The notes under the pieces are model-generated. The model made no database searches. It was not told the origin of the DNA and was given only the letters and a program-made list of their open reading frames with translations. The position numbers were made by a program, and so were the translations under genes. 13,027 nt of DNA from Actinomycetota bacterium (GTDB lineage Bacteria > Actinomycetota > Actinomycetes > UBA12327). The stretch covers positions 1-13,027 of the forward strand of contig DPWC01000106.1 in NCBI GenBank assembly GCA_003529305.1. Reading direction: 5' to 3'. Positions within the stretch are counted from its first letter, which is position 1. Every line of letters begins with the position of its first letter. Below, in pieces: positions 6,367 to 12,970 of this stretch.

Positions 6367-6822
6367 ATGACCGAGTTCATCGAGGTTCCTGAGCCGGTGG
6401 CAGCCGGTCTCAAGGACGCGTGGGAGGTCGCGCGCCAATGGCTGCCCAGTTTCGTCGCGGGCCAACGAGCTGCCGAGCATCTCTATGCCGAGGGCGTCAG
6501 TACCTGGCACAACATCGGGGAATGGGAGGCTCCCATTCACACCACCCCCAGCCGCCGGCGGCGGATCAACTCTGGAGCCCAACTTGCTGTCGACGAGGTC
6601 CGTTGTCGCGTTTTCGACGGCGGCTTTGTTGTGCAAGCCACGACAGTGGGCACATCTGCAGACGGCAAGAAGGTGCGAGTGCCGACCTGCCTGGTGGTCA
6701 CGGTTCGCGACGGCAAGATCGCGCGCTTTGAGGAGTACGCGGATTCAGCGGCCAGCTCGGCCCTCTTTGGTGAAGCGCCTGATGCCATCCAACAGGAGCA
6801 CTCGGACTTCACCAGTTCGTGA
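6367..6822 (+). CDS. SnoaL/NTF2-like small protein
   Basis: A 151-residue protein with the cone-shaped NTF2 fold pattern: N-terminal helices with a DAWEVARQWLPSF segment, a helix leading to LYAEGVSTWHNIGEW (residues 40-53), then beta strands CRVFDGGFVVQAT, VPTCLVVTVRDGKIARFEEYAD. The GKIARFEEYAD ending is a hallmark of SnoaL-like and ketosteroid isomerase-like proteins. The members are cyclases, isomerases, dehydratases or binding proteins for hydrophobic rings. The start is ATG 6367 with GAGAGG 6 bases upstream; an upstream in-frame ATG at 6316 has no good site. The gene stands alone between a divergent operator region and a strong terminator hairpin. The place suggests co-control with the flavoprotein gene. 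The substrate is unknown. Confidence 0.8.
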   Translation: MTEFIEVPEPVAAGLKDAWEVARQWLPSFVAGQRAAEHLYAEGVSTWHNIGEWEAPIHTTPSRRRRINSGAQLAVDEVRCRVFDGGFVVQATTVGTSADGKKVRVPTCLVVTVRDGKIARFEEYADSAASSALFGEAPDAIQQEHSDFTSS

Positions 6823-6889
6823 AGTTGCCACTAGCCAATGCATGTCATTTCTCAGACTTAAGAACGCCTGAGATCACCACAGAACCACA

Positions 6890-6957
6890 AAAGACCTCGG
6901 GGCCTTTCTCGATCGCGTAAACGGGGAATAGCGATCGCGAAAGGCCCCAAGGTCTTT
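6890..6957. terminator. Long bidirectional terminator hairpin
   Basis: Arms at 6890-6916 and 6931-6957 form a 27-bp stem with two mismatches around a 14-base loop. The outer part is AAAGACCT paired with AGGTCTTT, so a short A run on one side and T run on the other give a terminator shape in both directions. It lies between the convergent SnoaL-like gene (ends 6822) and the 226-aa gene (ends 6972). Confidence 0.85.
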
Positions 6958-6971
6958 CAGGAACCGGGGGG

Positions 6972-7652
6972 TCAGGCTTTGACCTGTACCCAGACCTCAC
7001 GAGTCTCGTCGTTCCAGGTGGCGTACTCGAACTCCACACCAAGGTCCTTGGCGTAGCCCTCAAAGCGCGGGATCACATAGTTCTCCCACAGCCACTGCTC
7101 GTCGAGGTCGAACTGCCCGATGCGCTTGCCGGCTTCGAGGCAGGTTTTGAACGGTGAGATCCAGGAGCGGCGCATGCCGTCCTCGGAAACCTGCGTCTCC
7201 AACACCATGTGGTAGTGGCAGGCGCTGTAGCCAGCGACGGCCAAGACGGCTAGTTGCTTCTTGCCGGTCATGGCGATGAGCTGCCCCATACGCTCGTTAA
7301 CCGGCTTCATCGTCTTGATGTCGTGGGCATTCCAGTCGTCCATCAAGTCGCGCTCTTTGGCGAACTGAACGGCCTGGAGGTGCAGCTTGATGAGCGCGTC
7401 GTTGAGCTCGTGCTGGTAGGGCACTTGCTCGTGCAGAGTCTTCATCACCATGCGCACACCGATGGCGAACTCGTGCTCAAGACCGGCGATGGCGTCGAAG
7501 TCGGTCTTGTCGGAGTTCAGGTAGCGCTCGGCGATGGCGTTGAAGTCGGGCATTCCGCCGCCACCGGGACCTCCGGCACCAGGCGGTGGTCCACCTGCGG
7601 CGACACCAGCGGGAGGACCGCCGGCCGTGGGTGCTGTGGGCGCCTGCGTCAT
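6972..7652 (-). CDS. Unrecognised 226-aa protein with Pro/Gly-rich N-terminus
   Basis: I do not recognise this family. Residues 1-35 are almost only Pro, Gly, Ala and Thr and are probably disordered. From residue 36 the protein is mainly helical: FNAIAERYLNSDKTDFDAIAG, a long charged helix around 60-125, then GYSACHYHMVLETQ (residues 141-154, with Cys145, His146 and His148), SWISPFKTCLEAGKRIG, and a Trp/Tyr-rich end DEQWLWENYVIPRF. There is no signal peptide or membrane helix. The Cys/His cluster could bind metal or a cofactor, which is a guess. The start is ATG 7652 with AAAGGAG 7 bases upstream; ATG 7553, after the Pro/Gly stretch, has no such site. The gene follows the RCC reductase homologue by 59 bp on the same strand and ends at the long terminator, so it is likely to be a partner in that unit. 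Confidence 0.75.
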   Translation of the reverse strand: MTQAPTAPTAGGPPAGVAAGGPPPGAGGPGGGGMPDFNAIAERYLNSDKTDFDAIAGLEHEFAIGVRMVMKTLHEQVPYQHELNDALIKLHLQAVQFAKERDLMDDWNAHDIKTMKPVNERMGQLIAMTGKKQLAVLAVAGYSACHYHMVLETQVSEDGMRRSWISPFKTCLEAGKRIGQFDLDEQWLWENYVIPRFEGYAKDLGVEFEYATWNDETREVWVQVKA

Positions 7653-7711
7653 CGGCGCGCTCCTTTCCTTAGCACCGATCGGGCGGCGGTTCCGCTCGTA
7701 CCGGTCGTGGA

Positions 7712-8524
7712 TTACTGCTGAGTGGGACGGGGCAGTTGGCGATCGGCTCCCCACAGCGCCTTCACCAGACGCTCCTCGAAGCCAGGACCCAACCGACGGG
7801 CGGCCAGCACATTGGCCGGATCCCGCTGAACGATCGTACGGCGCAAAATCAGGTCGCGCTCGGCCAATTCGGCACGCTCCTCCATAGGCACGGGCTTAGC
7901 CTCCTTGACCCAGCCCAGCCACATGTCCACGAGGCGGTGTGCCTCGGTACGCATGAGGTCCCAGTTCTCCTCGGTCTTGTCCATTGAGGCACAGATCGCC
8001 ACATCGGTGAGCACCTGGCGGATGTAGGCGCTTCGGCTGACGAATTGGGTCAGGCGTGGGTCGACGCGCAGGTCGAGGTAGTGATCGTTGCGCGGCTGGA
8101 TGTACTTGTCGAAGTAGTCAATAGAGGTGTTGAGGTCGCGGCGGGCCGGAGTGTCGAGGTACATCCACGGCCGGGGCGAGGTACCGAAAGCCACGCCCAG
8201 GTGCGGTACATCAATGTGCGGACCCAGCCAGATGGTCACATGAACATTGACGAACGCCTTCTTGAAGTCACCGATCCAGGCGTGCGCCATCCAGTCGACT
8301 TCAGGACCAGTGAACGCATTGAGCGAGCCACCAGGTCCGCTGTAGCCGTCAGCGCCGTACTGCTCAAGGTCGGCGTAGGCGGGGTCCCGATGCAACTCGA
8401 AGACAGGACGGATCTTTTCCATCAGCTCATTGGAGATCGCCCAGGTGTTTTCCCAGACATCCGAGACATCGAGGGCACCCGCGCCATCGACCATGTCTGC
8501 AATGAGATCAACTGTCTCCGCCAT
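7712..8524 (-). CDS. Red chlorophyll catabolite reductase homologue, subtype B (copy B1)
   Basis: A 270-residue soluble protein. Compared from memory with plant RCCR, the whole length follows the same order: PEVDWMAHAWIG (plant PIDFVIGSWI), VNVHVTIW, VPHLGVAF, WMYLDTPARRDL, IDYFDKYIQP, FVSRSAYIRQVLTDVA (plant VSPSLFVRSAFSPTA), the helix AHRLVDMWLGWVKEA, and EERAELAERDLILRRT (plant EERMELERRDKSFRRK) with Asp224. Plant RCCR reduces the linear tetrapyrrole made by PaO using ferredoxin, without a bound cofactor of its own. The position of plant Glu154 is Ala112 here, so substrate or stereochemistry should differ. The start is ATG 8524 with a modest AAGGA 10 bases upstream; a longer frame upstream crosses the divergent control region and part of the A2 gene and is not coding. 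The gene pairs with the 226-aa gene on one transcript and is divergent from the subtype A gene. Confidence 0.75.
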   Translation of the reverse strand: MAETVDLIADMVDGAGALDVSDVWENTWAISNELMEKIRPVFELHRDPAYADLEQYGADGYSGPGGSLNAFTGPEVDWMAHAWIGDFKKAFVNVHVTIWLGPHIDVPHLGVAFGTSPRPWMYLDTPARRDLNTSIDYFDKYIQPRNDHYLDLRVDPRLTQFVSRSAYIRQVLTDVAICASMDKTEENWDLMRTEAHRLVDMWLGWVKEAKPVPMEERAELAERDLILRRTIVQRDPANVLAARRLGPGFEERLVKALWGADRQLPRPTQQ

Positions 8525-8638
8525 TGTTGTGAGGTCCTTCCGCTCGCCATGTTGGCCATTTGCCCGCTTGCCCCCATGCCCATGATGGGCGTGGTCACCC
8601 TGCCACATCCCTCGTCCGAATGGCAGCCCCTTACTGTT

Positions 8639-8672
8639 GTCCGGTACGGTCCAAAGGTCCCGAATACCGGAC
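8639..8672. promoter_or_regulatory. Inverted repeat GTCCGGTA-N18-TACCGGAC between divergent RCCR-like genes
   Basis: In the 207-bp gap between copies B1 and A2, 8-bp arms at 8639-8646 and 8665-8672 are perfect inverted copies. The spacer holds two further GGTCC pentamers (8648-8652 and 8656-8660), and the complement GGACC spans 8669-8673, so the half-site is repeated. The place, 60 bp upstream of the A2 start and 115 bp upstream of the B1 start, fits joint control of both transcripts. Confidence 0.5.
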
Positions 8673-8731
8673 CCCTGCCATTGAGTGGCTGGCGCACTCT
8701 GACCAGCCCGTGACCACTGACGGAGCAGCAG

Positions 8732-9490
8732 ATGAGCCTTCCCAAAGACCTTGCCGACCGCACGCTGGCCACGATGGTGGATCGACTGGGCGCGACGGAA
8801 GTCACAGGTGACGATGGCGGTCCTTACCTCACCTTGACCAATGTGTTCGACGGTTCCGAGGTCGGCATGATGCGCGTCTTCAAGGCGCCAGCGGTGCCCA
8901 AGATCGTCTACTGCGGCCTGACCGTGGAGAAGTTCAAGATGGACACCCACATGATTTTCGGCTTCACCCCATCGGAATCGCCATTGCCACACTTCACCTT
9001 GGACTCAGTCAATGCCAACGGCAGTCTCGCGTTTCACCTTGACCTGATTACCAAGGCTGAGCTGTCGGTGCATGTGCCCTACATGGACTATGTCTACGGC
9101 GGTTTGACGGACACCTTCAAGGACACCATCAGCTGGGAAGGGCTCTCGCGTGCGCAGGTGGGTCCGCGTCAGTACGCGATGATGTCTCCGTGGATGTTGG
9201 TCAGTCGCGCGACTGAACCGACCTTCCGCCGATTTTCCGGCGCTGACGAAGACAAGCCCAGCGGTCCGGTCAACACCTATGTCAACTACTGGATCGATCT
9301 GGTGGAAAAGGGTGTTCCGGAGGAGATCGCCGCTGGGGTGCCTGCAGCAGAAGCCGAAGCTCATGACCGTCAGTTGCGCTACAACCTGTTCAGCCCAGAG
9401 GTCGACCCGGTGTGGGGCGATGTCGGCAAGATCGTGGGCGAGGAGCCGGCCGAGAAGATGCGGGCGATGCTGTTGAGCAACGCCTACTGA
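8732..9490 (+). CDS. RCC reductase-like / bilin reductase-fold protein, subtype A (copy A2)
   Basis: A 252-residue soluble protein and paralogue of copy A1 next to the Rieske gene. Shared stretches include DTHMIFGFTPSESPLPHFTLDSV, AFHLDLITKAEL, VPYMDYVYGGL, VGPRQYAMMSPWML and EVDPVWGD. The Ser-Pro turn (MSPWML) matches the SP of plant RCCR, which copy A1 has changed to SQ. The C-terminal helix HDRQLRY with Asp212 and the GEEPAEKMR end also fit RCCR. Asp91 lies at the plant Glu154 place. The start is ATG 8732 with GGAG 6 bases upstream. The stop overlaps the start of the exporter gene (TGATG), so the two are co-translated. This ties a likely reductase to an export step. The fold call is moderate; it should be tested by a profile search. 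Confidence 0.6.
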   Translation: MSLPKDLADRTLATMVDRLGATEVTGDDGGPYLTLTNVFDGSEVGMMRVFKAPAVPKIVYCGLTVEKFKMDTHMIFGFTPSESPLPHFTLDSVNANGSLAFHLDLITKAELSVHVPYMDYVYGGLTDTFKDTISWEGLSRAQVGPRQYAMMSPWMLVSRATEPTFRRFSGADEDKPSGPVNTYVNYWIDLVEKGVPEEIAAGVPAAEAEAHDRQLRYNLFSPEVDPVWGDVGKIVGEEPAEKMRAMLLSNAY

Positions 9491-11166
9491 TGGCGCAGGA
9501 CACCGCAGCAATCCCCACGGGTCAGTTGTGGGAGAACCCGAAGGTCTACAACCGTCGTTGGTTGATCATGCTGACTCTGGTCAGCGGCTTGATCATCGTC
9601 ATCCTCGACAACACGATCCTGAATGTTGCGCTGCCCAGCATCAGTCGTCAGCTGGGCGCCAGCCAAGGGCAGCTCACCGGCGCCATCTTGAGTTATGCGG
9701 TCGTCTTCGGCAGTTTCCAGTTCACCGCAGGTGTGCTTGGTGATCGGTGGGGTCGTCGCCGGGTCTTCTTGACGGGCCTCTTGATTTTCGGTGTGACCTC
9801 CTTGGCGGCATCGCAGTCCAAGGACCCCACGCAACTGATCTTCTGGCGCGCTGGAATGGCCGTCGGCGCGGCGTTGATCACTCCCCAAACCCTGTCGATC
9901 CTCACGAATGTCTTTCCACCCAAGGAGCGCGGTCGCGCCATCGGTATCTGGGCCGGTTGCACGGGAGCGTCCCTGTCGCTAGGTCCAGTCCTTGGCGGAT
10001 TACTGCTGGATCATTTTTGGTGGGGCAGCATCTTCTTCATCAATGTGCCGATCGTGGTGGTGACCATCGCGGCCACCATCGTGCTGGTCCCCGAATCCCT
10101 CAATCCCAACGCGGGCCGATTCGACCCCATCGGGCTCGTGTTGTCCGTGGTCGGCCTTGGGTCGTTGATCTTCGGTCTGGTCTATGGCGGGGAAAGCCGC
10201 GATTGGTCGTCCTTCCTGTCGACCGGGATGATCGTGGCTGGCCTGCTAGTTCTGGTGGCGTTCATCGCCGTGGAGGCCCGGCTGGCCAGTCCGTCGTTTG
10301 ATGTTCGGTTCTTCAAGAACCCGAGATTCAGCGCGGCCTCGATAGCCACCGCCTTCGGCTTCTTCGCGCTCTTCGGGGTGACCTTCTTCTTGACCTTCTA
10401 TTTCCAGTTCGTCAAAGGTCTCTCCCCACTGCAAGCCGGATTGGCTGCACTGCCTTCTGGTTTGGGCCAAGTCATCTTTGCCCCGCGGGCACCGAAGCTG
10501 GTCGCGCGCATCGGGCCGAAATTCACCATCGCCGGTGGTTTGACCCTGTTGGCGATCTCGCTGGGGCTCTACACCACGGTAAATCCGGGCGATCCTGTTT
10601 GGCATGTCTTCATCATCAGCTTCTTGACCGGCACCGGCCTGGCGCATGTTGTTGCACCGTCCACCGAATCGGTGATGTCCTCACTTCCGCCGCAAAATGC
10701 CGGCGCAGGTGCGGCGGTGAACAACACCACGCGCCAGGTCAGCGGCGCACTGGGCATCGCGGTGTTCGGAACTCTTCTGCAGGTGTTCTATGCGCGCAAC
10801 ATCGCGAACGCCCTAGAGGTGCTGCCTGAGACTTTCCGTGACGAAGCGCGCAAATCCATCGGTGACACCTTTGTCGCTGTTCAGCGCCTTGGTGTGGTTG
10901 ACCCGAAAGCGGCCGGCCAGGCGGCCCGAGAACTGTTCTGTGGTGCGGGCCGCGCCTGTGCCTCTGGTCAAGCATTTGTCGCTGGCGTGCACATCACCTC
11001 CATCATCGCTTGTACCTCGGCGTTGATCGGGGCGGCGATTGTGTTGCGTTACCTGCCGCGTCGCAGCGCTCCTGACGCTGGTTATCTGCGCCAGCAGCGC
11101 ATGAGCGGAGAAGCGCCCGAGGCGACGGATACGGCGGCCAGCGCGGCCAGCGACTCGGTGTCGTGA
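9490..11166 (+). CDS. MFS drug/metabolite exporter, DHA2 (EmrB/QacA) 14-helix family
   Basis: A 558-residue inner-membrane transporter. After a 26-residue cytoplasmic lead, helix 1 carries ILDNTILNVALPSI (motif D1 of 14-helix drug:H+ antiporters), the first loop carries GVLGDRWGRRRVFL (motif A) and helix 5 carries the GASLSLGPVLGG form of motif C, the mark of exporters rather than importers. Hydrophobic segments continue to about residue 520 with the usual long loop before the last helix; the last 35 residues are a charged, Ala-rich tail. Such proteins export hydrophobic compounds in exchange for protons. The ATG at 9490 overlaps the stop of the A2 gene by one base. Its 3' end overlaps the next permease gene by 4 bp. 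I infer that it exports a product or toxic intermediate of the pathway, or protects from it. Confidence 0.9.
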   Translation: MAQDTAAIPTGQLWENPKVYNRRWLIMLTLVSGLIIVILDNTILNVALPSISRQLGASQGQLTGAILSYAVVFGSFQFTAGVLGDRWGRRRVFLTGLLIFGVTSLAASQSKDPTQLIFWRAGMAVGAALITPQTLSILTNVFPPKERGRAIGIWAGCTGASLSLGPVLGGLLLDHFWWGSIFFINVPIVVVTIAATIVLVPESLNPNAGRFDPIGLVLSVVGLGSLIFGLVYGGESRDWSSFLSTGMIVAGLLVLVAFIAVEARLASPSFDVRFFKNPRFSAASIATAFGFFALFGVTFFLTFYFQFVKGLSPLQAGLAALPSGLGQVIFAPRAPKLVARIGPKFTIAGGLTLLAISLGLYTTVNPGDPVWHVFIISFLTGTGLAHVVAPSTESVMSSLPPQNAGAGAAVNNTTRQVSGALGIAVFGTLLQVFYARNIANALEVLPETFRDEARKSIGDTFVAVQRLGVVDPKAAGQAARELFCGAGRACASGQAFVAGVHITSIIACTSALIGAAIVLRYLPRRSAPDAGYLRQQRMSGEAPEATDTAASAASDSVS

Positions 11167-11185
11167 ATTTCGGTGTCGTGAATTC
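11156..11185 (+). repeat. 15-bp tandem duplication at a stop/start overlap
   Basis: CGGTGTCGTGAATTT (11156-11170) is followed directly by CGGTGTCGTGAATTC (11171-11185), 14 of 15 bases the same. The unit carries the GTGA overlap of the exporter stop and the permease start. The copy therefore created a second in-frame GTG (11178) for the permease without harming the exporter. Confidence 0.9.
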
Positions 11186-11945
11186 CGGAATACTGCCAGC
11201 GTTAGCGGTGATTGTCGCCGGGTTTGCCGCTGGCGCGATCAACGCGGTAGCTGCTGGTGGCACTTTGCTGGCGTTTCCGGTGCTGATCGCGGTCGGTGTG
11301 CCGCCATGGTCCGCCAACATTGCCTGCACTCTGGGCCTGTTGCCCGGCTACGCCGGGGGGGCATGGGGATACCGGGATCGGTTCCGCGGTATCGAGCAGG
11401 TGCGTAATCGACTCATCGTGTTGGCCCTCATGGGTGGAGTTGCCGGAGCACTGGCGCTGTTGCGGACACCGAAGGAATCCTTTGCTGCCGTCGTACCGTT
11501 TCTGATCCTGCTTGCGGTTGCGCTTTTCATCGCGCGCCCGTGGATTGATCAACGCCTTACCGCCCGCTCACGCAAGGCCGGCATTGTGGCGTCATTGCCG
11601 ATCACCGTGATCGGTGTGCTGTGTGCCGCGGCCTATGGCAGTTACTTCGGTGCAGCAGTCGGCGTTGTCTTTCTGGCCGTCTTAGGCGCGGGCTTGTCCA
11701 CGACCCTGGCTGTAGACAATGCCTTGAAGTCGGTGTTGTCGCTGGCTGCGGTGATCTCCGGCGCGGTGGTCTTTGTGGCTGCTCAGCGCGTGGACTGGCC
11801 ACCGGTACTCCTGTTGATCGCTTCCTCAGCCCTCGGCGGGTTCTGGGGAGCGCGGGTCAGCCGCCGGATTCCCGACGGTGTCATCCGCTGGCTGGTCATC
11901 GCGGTCGGCTTGATCGCCGCTGCGGTGCTGTTGGTGACCCGGTAG
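11163..11945 (+). CDS. TauE/SafE-family membrane permease
   Basis: A 260-residue, very hydrophobic protein with about eight membrane helices. The first repeat has the family pattern GFAAGAINAVAAGGTLLAFPVLIAVGVPP followed by ANIACTLGLLPGYAGG, and a similar but weaker pattern begins the second half (VIGVLCAAAYGSYFGAA). TauE/SafE proteins move anions such as sulfite, sulfoacetate or other organic acids, mostly outward. The start at 11163 is GTG overlapping the exporter stop (GTGA); a second GTG at 11178 is possible and comes from a 15-bp duplication. There is no separate ribosome site, so translation depends on the upstream gene. The substrate is not clear. The link with the RCCR-like genes suggests an acidic product, which is inference. 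Confidence 0.85.
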   Translation: MNFGVVNSGILPALAVIVAGFAAGAINAVAAGGTLLAFPVLIAVGVPPWSANIACTLGLLPGYAGGAWGYRDRFRGIEQVRNRLIVLALMGGVAGALALLRTPKESFAAVVPFLILLAVALFIARPWIDQRLTARSRKAGIVASLPITVIGVLCAAAYGSYFGAAVGVVFLAVLGAGLSTTLAVDNALKSVLSLAAVISGAVVFVAAQRVDWPPVLLLIASSALGGFWGARVSRRIPDGVIRWLVIAVGLIAAAVLLVTR

Positions 11946-12094
11946 GCGGTCCTGACTTGCCGGGTCCTTGGTCCCGACTCGCACCTGAGGCATTGACGGC
12001 TGCCCCACTGGACCGGAGCCTTGACCCATCACCCCCGGGGTCCTGCTTCTAGTTGGGGCCTATCTCCTGAGACGGACATGGAAAGGCGGCTGCT

Positions 12095-12925
12095 GTGGGC
12101 GAGACTCTGGTGACTGTTGAAGAGTTGGTTGCGCAAAGTGGCGGCGGAACCGTTGATGTCACTTGGGTGTACGAGCAGTGGCGCGAGAAGCTCGCCGGAA
12201 TGCTGGCCAAGATCAACGACCGCTTCGAACTGCACTTGGACGAATCAACGCAGGGTCTGGAGCATGAAGGCCCGATCGGCTCTGGCATCCATGGACAGGT
12301 CCAGTGCTTTGCGGGTCCTGAGATTGACTGGATGGTCTATTCGTGGATGGCAAACCCCAAACAGGGTTTCGCCAACTTGCACATCACCATCAGTCCTGGT
12401 CCGCAAGTTGACCTGCCGATCTTTGGCATGGCGTTTGCCTGCTTTGGGGAGCGCCCGTGGGGATACATCGATCTAGGGGCGCGGCGTGAAGCTGATGTCA
12501 ACACGGAATATTTCTTCAAGTACTACCAGCCGCTGAACCAGCGCTGGCTTGATCTTCGGCGCGACAACCCGCAACTGGACTGGTTCATGTCTCCATCGGC
12601 GTATGTGCGACAGGTGATGTCGCCGGTCGCCTTCTGCTACTCAGGCCCGCCTGAGCAGCGGACGGTCGATCTGATTCAAGGCGAAGCGGACTTCATGCTG
12701 GACACCTGGTTGGGTTATTTCGACATCGCTGAGAAGGTCGCGCCGCAGGATCAGCCGAAACTCTTGAAGTACACCGAAGACTGGCGAGCCACGGTGGCTG
12801 AACTTGACCCGGCGAACTCCGTTGCGGTTTCCCTCTTTGGTCAAGACATCACCAACCAGTTGGTCAACGCGCTGGGTGGGCGTAACCGCACGCTGCCGCA
12901 CGCTGGTGCGGCGTGGAATCTCTGA
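12095..12925 (+). CDS. Red chlorophyll catabolite reductase homologue, subtype B (copy B2)
   Basis: A 276-residue soluble protein, paralogue of copy B1. Shared marks are GPEIDWMVYSWM, NLHITISPGPQVDLPIFGMAF, RPWGYIDLGARRE, TEYFFKYYQPLNQRWLDLR, SPSAYVRQVMSPVAF and a C-terminal LDTWLGYF helix. The SPSAYVRQVMSP stretch is close to the plant RCCR pattern SPSLFVRSAFSP as I recall it, and unlike B1 it keeps the second SP. Asp229 in TEDW lines up with the C-terminal Asp of RCCR; the plant Glu154 place is Ala113. The start is GTG 12095 with AAAGG 8 bases upstream. It lies 149 bp after the permease on the same strand, with no strong terminator between, and 45 bp before the next gene. A role as a reductase of a linear tetrapyrrole-like compound is inferred from the family. 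Confidence 0.75.
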   Translation: MGETLVTVEELVAQSGGGTVDVTWVYEQWREKLAGMLAKINDRFELHLDESTQGLEHEGPIGSGIHGQVQCFAGPEIDWMVYSWMANPKQGFANLHITISPGPQVDLPIFGMAFACFGERPWGYIDLGARREADVNTEYFFKYYQPLNQRWLDLRRDNPQLDWFMSPSAYVRQVMSPVAFCYSGPPEQRTVDLIQGEADFMLDTWLGYFDIAEKVAPQDQPKLLKYTEDWRATVAELDPANSVAVSLFGQDITNQLVNALGGRNRTLPHAGAAWNL

Positions 12926-12970
12926 TCGACACCTTTTCGCCAGCGACTCCATTGAGGCAGCGAGGAATTC

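Noticed and set aside
6931..6938. GCGATCGC, the HIP1 motif of cyanobacteria, as a sign of cyanobacterial origin
   Set aside because: It is a single copy and part of a hairpin arm; gene types and starts are actinobacterial.
8578..8590. Short palindrome GCCCAT-G-ATGGGC in the divergent gap
   Set aside because: It is short, lies in a low-complexity CCC/ATG stretch and has no repeated half-site, so I do not call it an operator.
8525..8992. Upstream extension of RCCR-like copy B1
   Set aside because: It would cross the divergent control region and the start of copy A2; the ATG at 8524 begins the conserved fold.
11961..11976. Possible hairpin CGGGTCC-TT-GGTCCCG after the permease gene as a terminator
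   Set aside because: The loop of 2 bases is too tight and one pair is mismatched; the gap to copy B2 shows no clear terminator.
2653..12925. Naming the four proteins as PcyA/PebA-type phycobilin reductases
   Set aside because: They follow the RCCR order better than the cyanobacterial enzymes as I recall them, and no heme oxygenase or phycobiliprotein gene is nearby.
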